NCBI GenBank assembly: GCA_022709775.1
Contig: JAKLIE010000098.1
Location: forward strand, 1 to 6,726
Direction: 5' to 3'
DNA length: 6,726 bases
Origin: Pseudomonadota bacterium
GTDB lineage: Bacteria; Pseudomonadota; Gammaproteobacteria; Burkholderiales; Casimicrobiaceae
Shown piece by piece: positions 1-5,370 of this stretch. The notes under the pieces were generated by a model. That model was not told the origin of the DNA. It ran no database searches and saw nothing but the letters and a program-made list of their open reading frames with translations. A program made the position numbers and the translations under genes. The first letter of the stretch is position 1; every line of letters starts with the position of its first letter.

Positions 1-1091
1 AACGCCGAGCGCAGATGGAACAGGAACACCACGCAGACCAGCGCGACGACGATGAACTCTTCGATCAGCTTGCGGCTCAGGTTCTCAACGGCACGCTCGA
101 TCAGGCTGGAGCGGTCGTAGGTCGGCACGATCTCCACGCCCTTCGGCAGGCTGGCCTGCAGCGACGCGATCTTGGCCTTGACGGCAGCGATGGTCTCCAG
201 CGCGTTCTTGCCCGAGCGCATCACGATGACGCCGCCGGCGGCCTCGCCCTCGCCGTCGAACTCGCCGATGCCGCGCCGCATCTCCGGGCCGACCTGGATG
301 CGCGCGACGTCCGAGAGCAGCACGGGCGTGCCGCCTTCGGCGAGCTTCACCGGGATCCGGCGAAAGTCGTCGAGCGTGCGCAGGTAGCCCCTGACCCGCA
401 CCATGTACTCGACTTCCGCGAGTTCGACGACCGAGCCGCCGAACTCGCGGTTCGCGTCGCGGATTGCCGCCACGACCTTCGCCACCGGCAGTCCGTAGGC
501 CTTGAGCCGCGCCGGATCGAGCACGACCTGGTACTGCTTGACCATGCCGCCGACGGTCGCGACTTCCGCGACGTCGGGAACGGTCTTCAGCTCGTACTTC
601 AGGAACCAGTCCTGCAGCGCGCGAAGCTGCGCGAGGTCGTTGCTTCCCGTGCGGTCGACGAGCGCGTACTCGTAGATCCAGCCGACGCCGGTCGCGTCGG
701 GCCCGAGCGCCGCCCTCGCGCCCGGCGGAAGCCGCCCCTGCACCTGGTTCAGGTACTCGAGAACGCGCGAGCGTGCGAAATAGAGATCCGTGTCTTCGTC
801 GAACAGGATGTAGACGAACGAATCGCCGAAGAACGAGTAGCCGCGAACGACCCTCGCGCCGGGCACCGACAGCATGGTCGTGGTCAGCGGATAGGTGACC
901 TGATCCTCGACGATCTGCGGCGCCTGTCCCGGAAACGTTGTTCGGATGATCACCTGCACGTCCGAGAGGTCGGGAATCGCGTCGAGCGGCGTCTGCCGGA
1001 CCGACCACACGCCGGCAACGGCGACCATCGCCGCCGCGAGCAGCACGAGGAACCGGTTGGCGACCGACCAGCGGATGACGGCGGCGATCAT
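1..1091 (-). CDS. cusA: Cu(I)/Ag(I) efflux RND pump CusA, N-terminal part (cut by window edge)
   Basis: This is the inner-membrane proton-driven pump of a CusCBA tripartite exporter, which moves Cu(I)/Ag(I) from periplasm or cytoplasm to the outside. The visible 363 residues are about one third of the usual roughly 1040-1050. Residues 11-32 form the first membrane helix. The stretch 39-78 ([11 protein letters not shown], then [20 protein letters not shown]) and 130-143 ([14 protein letters not shown]) are hallmarks of the CusA/SilA branch, and as I recall E. coli CusA it matches closely almost throughout. Residues 343-359 begin the second membrane helix. The methionine relay and the proton-relay acidic residues of the family lie beyond the edge, so metal specificity rests on overall similarity. 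The ATG overlaps the cusB stop as ATGA and has an AAGGGGAG Shine-Dalgarno 6 nt upstream. No stop or frameshift is seen in the visible part. Confidence 0.95.
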   Translation of the reverse strand, partial: MIAAVIRWSVANRFLVLLAAAMVAVAGVWSVRQTPLDAIPDLSDVQVIIRTTFPGQAPQIVEDQVTYPLTTTMLSVPGARVVRGYSFFGDSFVYILFDEDTDLYFARSRVLEYLNQVQGRLPPGARAALGPDATGVGWIYEYALVDRTGSNDLAQLRALQDWFLKYELKTVPDVAEVATVGGMVKQYQVVLDPARLKAYGLPVAKVVAAIRDANREFGGSVVELAEVEYMVRVRGYLRTLDDFRRIPVKLAEGGTPVLLSDVARIQVGPEMRRGIGEFDGEGEAAGGVIVMRSGKNALETIAAVKAKIASLQASLPKGVEIVPTYDRSSLIERAVENLSRKLIEEFIVVALVCVVFLFHLRSA

Positions 1092-2683
1092 GGGCCGCTC
1101 CCCTTCGCTGGCGCGGCGGACGGGACGATCCGCGTCAGCGCCATCTCGCCCTGCGGCGTGAACGTGAACGCGAAGTCGACGCGGGTCCCGTTCCTCACGT
1201 TCGCGGGAATGCCCGCCGCGGGCGCCCTGAACCCCATCGTCATGCCGCCCATGCCGGCGCTCGGGATCGGACCGTGCTCGATGAACACGTCGGCGCCGTC
1301 GACGTCACGCACCACGCCCGACGCGACGTGGACCTCACCGGCCCCCGCCGGCGATGCGGCCGTGCCGTGACCGGCGTGCGGATCCGCGGTCGGCGCGGCG
1401 GCGCCCCCCGCCGTGTTCATGCGCGCGAGCACGCCGCGCAGGCTCGCCTCCGAATCGATCAGGAACTGCCCGGACGCGACGACGTGCGTGCCGGCCGCGA
1501 TCCCTCGGCGGACCTCGGTCAGGTCGCCCGACTCGCGGCCGACCTCGACGTCGACCGGCGCATATCGGCCCTCGCCTGCCGCGACGATCACAACGTCGCG
1601 CGTGCCGGTGCGGATGACGGACTCCGACGGCACGAGCACCGATGCCGGCGACTTCGCTCCCGCGAACGCGACCGTCACGAACATGCCGGGCTTGAGCGCT
1701 CCGCCGGGATTGGCCAGCACGACGCGCGCGCGCACCGTGCGCGTCGCTGCGTTCACCTCGGGAAGAAGCGCCTCCACGGCGCCGCGCAGCGCGCGGTCGG
1801 GCGACGCCGCCGCGCGGACTTCCACGGGAGCGCCGGCGACGACGAGCCCCGCCTGCGCCTCGGGCACCTCCGCGACCACCCATACGCTCGAGAGGCCGGC
1901 GATGCGCACGAGGTTGGTCCCCGGCATCACCGCCATGCCGTCGCGCGCGCCGATCTCCCAGACGATCCCGCCGACCGGCGCGACGACGGTCACCCTTCCC
2001 GAGCTCTTCCCCTCGCGCTCGACGCGCGCGATCTCGGCGTCGGGCATGCCGAGCAGCCGCAGGCGATTGCGCGCGGCGTCGACGAGAAGCGCCGCCCCCG
2101 CGCCGGTGCCCGCCTTCAGCGCGAGCAACTCCTCCTGGGCCGCGACCCACTCGGGGACGAACAGGTCCGCGACCGGCTGGCCCTCGCGCACCGGATCGTA
2201 GGTGGCGCGCACGTGCAGGCGCTCGACGAAACCCTGCACGCGCGACTGGACGCCGGTCAGCGTCCGCTCGTCGACCGCCACCGCTCCCGTCGCGCGAAAC
2301 GCCGCTTCGAGCGTGCCCGACCGCGCCTCCACGGTGCGTACGCCGAAGCTCTGGGCGAGCCGCGGGCTCACCGAGACGCCGCCGGCATCCGCCGCCGCAT
2401 CCGCGTAGACGGGCACGAGCTGCATGTCCATGAACGGGCTCTTGCCCGGCTTGTCGAACTTCTGCCCCGGCACCATCGGATCGTGCCAGTACAGCACGCG
2501 CCGGCCGCCTGCGTCCGCAGCTGCGGCGTCGGCGCCCGGCTTCGCGGGACTCTCGGCGGCGGGTTCCGGCACCTTCGCCTGCCGTGTGCCGAGCAAGTAG
2601 CCTCCCGCGCCGGCGACGACTGCGACTGCCGTCGCGAGCGCGAGGGCGCGCGTCGTCGCGCCGCGTTGTCGATTCGCGTTCAT
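1088..2683 (-). CDS. cusB: Periplasmic adaptor CusB with N-terminal metal-binding segment and fused C-terminal CusF domain
   Basis: A 531-residue membrane-fusion protein that bridges CusA and the outer-membrane channel. Residues 12-33 form an uncleaved anchor or signal segment. Residues 63-93 are the heavy-metal-binding segment ([19 protein letters not shown], then FMDMQLVP). Met70, Met85 and Met87 have the same 15- and 2-residue spacing as the three Cu/Ag-ligand methionines of E. coli CusB. The barrel-sandwich/beta-barrel core runs from about 100 to 410. A His-containing linker (DPHAGHG) leads to a CusF-type OB-fold domain at about 449-520, with His470, Met481 and Met483 at ligand positions and Met478 where CusF has Trp44. 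This domain makes the protein longer than E. coli CusB (about 407 aa). The reading frame stays open up to 3040, but ATG 2683 is chosen because it overlaps the cusC stop (ATGA), has GGGGAGG 4 nt upstream, and precedes the hydrophobic segment. The upstream extension lies wholly within cusC. Confidence 0.94.
   Translation of the reverse strand: MNANRQRGATTRALALATAVAVVAGAGGYLLGTRQAKVPEPAAESPAKPGADAAAADAGGRRVLYWHDPMVPGQKFDKPGKSPFMDMQLVPVYADAAADAGGVSVSPRLAQSFGVRTVEARSGTLEAAFRATGAVAVDERTLTGVQSRVQGFVERLHVRATYDPVREGQPVADLFVPEWVAAQEELLALKAGTGAGAALLVDAARNRLRLLGMPDAEIARVEREGKSSGRVTVVAPVGGIVWEIGARDGMAVMPGTNLVRIAGLSSVWVVAEVPEAQAGLVVAGAPVEVRAAASPDRALRGAVEALLPEVNAATRTVRARVVLANPGGALKPGMFVTVAFAGAKSPASVLVPSESVIRTGTRDVVIVAAGEGRYAPVDVEVGRESGDLTEVRRGIAAGTHVVASGQFLIDSEASLRGVLARMNTAGGAAAPTADPHAGHGTAASPAGAGEVHVASGVVRDVDGADVFIEHGPIPSAGMGGMTMGFRAPAAGIPANVRNGTRVDFAFTFTPQGEMALTRIVPSAAPAKGSGP
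1098..1105 (-). promoter_or_regulatory. Shine-Dalgarno of cusA inside the cusB 3' end
   Basis: On the minus strand AAGGGGAG stands 6 nt before the cusA ATG (1091). It is encoded by the Lys-Gly-Ser codons near the cusB C-terminus (AKGSGP). With the ATGA overlap at 1088-1091, it supports the chosen cusA start and coupled translation. Confidence 0.75.
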
Positions 2684-3990
2684 GCGCCCTCCCCGGGAAG
2701 CAGGGTCGCGAGCCACGCCCAGGCGCGCGCGGCCGATTGCTCGAATCCGATCAGGGCGAGCCGCGCGTCGAGCTCGGCGCGCCTCGCCTCGAGCACCGCG
2801 GCGAGCATGCCGGTGCCGCCTCGGTACGCCGCCAGCGCGGCCTCGATGCGCTGCGCGGCGAGCGGCAGGAGCTCGTCCCGCACGCGCGCGGCCTGCGCCC
2901 GCGCGGCATCCCATTCCGCGAGAGTCTGCCGAACCTCCGCTTCGCGCATGCGCGACAGATCCTCGCGCTGCGCGCGCGCCGCGTCGCGCTCCTTGAGCTT
3001 CGCCGCGTATTCGCGGTCCTGCCGCGTTCCCGGCGACCATGGCAGGTCCACGCGCACCATCAGCGACACCATGTTGCCGAAGTCGGCGCCGCGGATGCCG
3101 TAGGTCAGCTCCGCGCTCCAGTCGGGGAGGCGCGCGGCGCGCGCGACGTCGGCGTCGGCGGCGAGGACGGACTCCTGCGCTCGAGCGAGCTGCACGTCGG
3201 GCTGTCGGTCGACGTCGGTCAGCCGCGTCGCCGCCTCCGGCAGCGAGAGCACGTCGGGAGGCGAGGCGAGCGGACGGTCGGCTTCGGTGGCGCCGACGAA
3301 TCGCGCGAGGGCGAACTTCGCACGGTCACCGGCGAGCGCCGCCTCGGTTGCACGGTTGGCGAGCTCGATCGCCATCGCCTGCGTCGCGAGCACGTCGGCC
3401 TGGGAGGCGCGCCCGGCGCCATAGAGCGCGGCGGTCGTCGACTGCTGCAGCCTCGCCTCCTCGATCTGCGCGACGATCGCCTGCGATTGACGCCGCGCGT
3501 AGTGCCGCGCGAGCCACGCGGAAGCCACCTCGCGCCGGACCGCCAGCATGGCGACGTCCGCGGCGACGTCGTTGCGGGCAGCGTCCCGGGTCGCCCGTTC
3601 GGACCTCAGGCGCAGCTTGTCGGCGCGGGGAAATTCCTGCATCAGGCCGACGCGCGTCATCGTCATCGGATCGCGGTCGAGGCGCCAACGGTCGGCCCCC
3701 TCGGTCGGGACGTTCTCGAAGCCCGCTATCAGCTTCGGGTCGGGCAGCGAGCCCGCCGGTCCCGCCATCTCGCGCGCGGCGTCCGCGAGCGAACGCTGCG
3801 CCGCGATCTGCGGGGAACGCGCGAGGGCGAGCCGCTCGGCTTCCGCGAGCGTCAGCGGCACGCCGGTCTGCGCGAACCCGGCGGTCGAGCCTCCTGCAAG
3901 AGCGAGCGCAGCGAGAACGCGACGCGCCGACCATCGCGGATGCGGCGCAAACCCCGGACGACCCCGGGACGAGTCCTGTCGAGCAAGCAT
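2680..3990 (-). CDS. cusC: TolC-family outer-membrane channel of the Cus efflux system (CusC-like)
   Basis: A 436-residue outer-membrane efflux protein, the exit duct of the tripartite pump. Residues 1-41 contain a basic n-region, a hydrophobic stretch (VLAALALAGGSTAGFA) and a likely cleavage after AFA. The remainder is two outer-membrane efflux repeats, long amphipathic helices rich in Ala and Arg. The first repeat has the family motifs SLPDPKLIAGFENVP (81-95) and LMQEFPRADKLRLRSE (116-131). The second has the corresponding VDLPWSPGTRQDREYAAK segment (314-331). ATG 3990 is chosen over an in-frame GTG at 4008 because GGAGG sits 4 nt upstream of the ATG, inside the longer version. I see no cysteine, so unlike E. 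coli CusC this protein cannot carry a lipid anchor. The name follows from the operon position; similarity alone supports only the CusC/CzcC-like channel class. Confidence 0.92.
   Translation of the reverse strand: MLARQDSSRGRPGFAPHPRWSARRVLAALALAGGSTAGFAQTGVPLTLAEAERLALARSPQIAAQRSLADAAREMAGPAGSLPDPKLIAGFENVPTEGADRWRLDRDPMTMTRVGLMQEFPRADKLRLRSERATRDAARNDVAADVAMLAVRREVASAWLARHYARRQSQAIVAQIEEARLQQSTTAALYGAGRASQADVLATQAMAIELANRATEAALAGDRAKFALARFVGATEADRPLASPPDVLSLPEAATRLTDVDRQPDVQLARAQESVLAADADVARAARLPDWSAELTYGIRGADFGNMVSLMVRVDLPWSPGTRQDREYAAKLKERDAARAQREDLSRMREAEVRQTLAEWDAARAQAARVRDELLPLAAQRIEAALAAYRGGTGMLAAVLEARRAELDARLALIGFEQSAARAWAWLATLLPGEGA
2688..2694 (-). promoter_or_regulatory. Shine-Dalgarno of cusB inside the cusC 3' end
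   Basis: Minus-strand GGGGAGG lies 4 nt before ATG 2683 and is encoded by the Gly-Glu-Gly codons at the cusC C-terminus (LPGEGA). It decides the cusB start against the much longer open frame reaching 3040. Confidence 0.78.
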
Positions 3991-3994
3991 GAGA

Positions 3995-3999
3995 CCTCC
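3995..3999 (-). promoter_or_regulatory. Shine-Dalgarno of cusC
   Basis: Minus-strand GGAGG stands 4 nt before ATG 3990. It lies within the alternative reading that begins at GTG 4008, so it favours the shorter 436-residue protein. Confidence 0.75.
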
Positions 4000-4059
4000 G
4001 GACGACACGAAACGACGACGGCGCGCCCATGCGCACCGTCCCTCGACGTCAGCGGAGGC

Positions 4060-4494
4060 TCAGAGCTGGAGCCGGCAGAAGCGCGAGCGCGCCGGAGGCG
4101 CCGCTCCTTTCGCGTCGGGCGGCGGCGCGTGCATGCCGTCCGACGCGGCCGGCGGCGCCGGGATCGCTATCGCCGCGTCGGGCGGCGGCGCGATTGCGGC
4201 CGCCGCGACCGATACCGCGGTGTCCTGGCAGTGCACTTCGCACAGGTTGGCGTTGCCGCGTTCGCCGGGCATCGTCTCGGCCGCCCCCCCGTGCTCGGCG
4301 CACGGTTGCGCCGCAATCGCGGGCGCCGGCAAGCCGTCGATCCCCCGCGAGCAGGCATGTGACGCCGCGGCCGCCTGTGCGGCGACGATGGCGAGCGCCG
4401 CGGCAAGCGCGACCAGGCGATGGAGGGTCCGACGGGCGATCACCGGGAAAGTATGCACTTGCCGGCCGGTGGGGCGCCAGTCCGCCCGCGGCAC
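4060..4494 (-). CDS. Small secreted Cys/His protein, putative copper-linked periplasmic factor
   Basis: An open frame of up to 144 residues, first in the minus-strand run and 69 nt ahead of cusC. A basic stretch (IARRTLHR) is followed by a hydrophobic core (about residues 27-44) ending AAASHAC, which reads as a secretory signal with cleavage near residue 47. The mature part has Cys48, a PCAEH motif (64-68), Met75, a CEVHC motif (85-89), a long Ala/Pro-rich low-complexity tail and a last Cys at 140. I recall uncharacterised small proteins of this build (signal peptide, Cys-x-x-His and LCxxHCQ motifs, Pro-rich tail) beside copper genes in proteobacteria, but I cannot assign a named family. Binding Cu(I) or acting as an accessory is inference. 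The start is uncertain: GTG at 4494, 4458 or 4443 all fit and none has a good Shine-Dalgarno. 4443 gives the neatest signal peptide. The interval given is the longest. Confidence 0.62.
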   Translation of the reverse strand: MPRADWRPTGRQVHTFPVIARRTLHRLVALAAALAIVAAQAAAASHACSRGIDGLPAPAIAAQPCAEHGGAAETMPGERGNANLCEVHCQDTAVSVAAAAIAPPPDAAIAIPAPPAASDGMHAPPPDAKGAAPPARSRFCRLQL

Positions 4495-4648
4495 CGTCGA
4501 CGGGGGTCAGGACTCCCCGCCCCGCGCGGCGTCCGGCAAGGTGAATCGTCGGCCTATCCCAGGTGGCGGCCGATCTGCCATGATGCTTGCCGCGCCCGAC
4601 ACCGCCCGGCGGACGGAGAAACGTCACCTTGAGCGCAGGGAAGACCCG
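4495..4648 (+). other. Divergent intergenic region between the Cus operon and the binding-protein pseudogene
   Basis: About 150 nt (up to about 200 if the small protein starts at GTG 4443) separate the two divergent units, so any promoters for both should lie here. The stretch is GC-rich. I see no AT-rich CusR-type palindrome, no clear CueR-type dyad with a 19-bp spacer, no sigma-70 hexamer pair worth calling on either strand, and no terminator hairpin with a T-tract. Confidence 0.5.
4637..4641 (+). promoter_or_regulatory. Shine-Dalgarno retained in front of the binding-protein pseudogene
   Basis: AGGGA lies 7 nt before ATG 4649. Its survival suggests the gene start was recently functional even though the body is broken. 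Confidence 0.45.
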
Positions 4649-5330
4649 ATGAAGCGAAGGACGCTGCTGCGCTCGACAGGCGTCACGCTACTGCGGACGC
4701 AGGAAGCGCCGGTCCTCGCGCAGGCCCGCGCGCGCGGGGTCGCGTGGATCCGGGCGGGCGGCGGCGAGAGCATCCTCGACGCAGCCCGGACCGGACTGCG
4801 CGAACGCGGATCCGCGGAACCGCGCACGCTCGCTTTGGACGTGAGGACGATCGAACTGCAGGCGGCAAGCGTCGGGGCACTGGCCGATGCGATCGCGGCA
4901 GGAGGCGCAGAGGTCGTCGCCGCACGGGGCCCCGCAGCGCCGGCCGAGCATCGCGCGGTCGCAGGCCGGGTGCCGGTCGTCGTCGCGTTCTCCGGCGACG
5001 TAGTCGCGGCCGGTCGTGCCGAACTCGCGCCACCAGGGCTTCCAGGCCAAGCTCGACGAGACGCTCCGGGCCGCGGCAGCGCTCGGCATGTCGTCGGAAA
5101 CCTTCGACGTGCGGGCGGCCGACGCGTTCGAGCCCGCGTTCGCGTCGATGGCGCGCGCGAAGCGCGTCGGCGTGCAGGCCGCCTGTATCCACGAGGGCGC
5201 CGACGTGTCGCTGATGCCGGTGGAGCGGCCCACGCACATCCGGACCGCCGTCGATCGCGGGACCGCCGCGTCGATCGGCATCAGCGTGCCGCCCGCGGTG
5301 ATCGCACGCGCCGAAGAGGTGATCCGGTGA
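4649..5330 (+). pseudogene. Decayed ABC-transporter substrate-binding protein gene (frameshift plus internal deletions)
   Basis: Remnant of a periplasmic binding protein of the ABC_sub_bind (PF04392-like) family. ATG 4649 has AGGGA upstream and starts MKRRTLLRSTG, a signal-like start whose hydrophobic core is interrupted by LLRTQEAPV. The first lobe follows, from RGVAWIRAGGGESILDAART to VPVVVAFSGDVVAAGRAELA, typical of the family. Near 5033-5040 the similarity moves to the +1 frame. There it continues with FQAKLDETLRAAAALGM and FEPAFASMARA, then jumps to the family's usual C-terminus (SLMPVERPTHI, then GISVPPAVIARAEEVIR) and a stop at 5328. The region between lobe one and the NPxNP-like segment is missing, and so is most of the middle of lobe two. 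The two frames together give about 227 codons against the usual 310-330. If read straight from the ATG, the frame runs out of similarity and overlaps the next gene to 5371. A working protein is unlikely. Confidence 0.78.
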
Positions 5331-5370
5331 CGGCACGCACCTCCGCCCCCCCGAGGGTGCCTGCCGGCTG

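Noticed and set aside
15..1370. Long plus-strand open frame opposite cusA and the cusB 3' end
   Set aside because: Its product is Arg/Asp/His-rich with no recognisable domain. The minus strand encodes unmistakable CusA and CusF-domain sequence over the same bases. It is a by-product of high GC.
2684..3040. 119-residue N-terminal extension of cusB in the same frame
   Set aside because: It lies entirely inside cusC, is Arg/Ala-rich without motifs, and ATG 2683 has both the Shine-Dalgarno and the ATGA overlap.
1274..4362. Several long plus-strand frames (for example 1274-3103 and 2584-4362) opposite cusB, cusC and the small Cys/His gene
   Set aside because: Low-complexity Arg-rich translations without family motifs, antisense to well supported genes.
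4441..4460. Possible -10 element (CATACT on the minus strand) just ahead of GTG 4443
   Set aside because: No -35 partner at suitable spacing, and it lies inside the open frame if either upstream GTG is used. Too weak to call.
4461..4480. CCGGCCGG-containing palindromic stretch near the start of the small gene
   Set aside because: Short GC palindromes are expected by chance at this base composition. There is no T-tract for a terminator and no resemblance to known copper operators.
4555..4590. Possible promoter (CATGAT) for the binding-protein pseudogene
   Set aside because: Only a partial -10 match and nothing like TTGACA at 16-18 bp upstream.
4049..4627. 192-codon minus-strand frame overlapping the small Cys/His gene
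   Set aside because: It lacks a signal peptide and shows random Arg/Gly/Pro composition. The alternative frame has a clean signal peptide and ordered Cys/His motifs.
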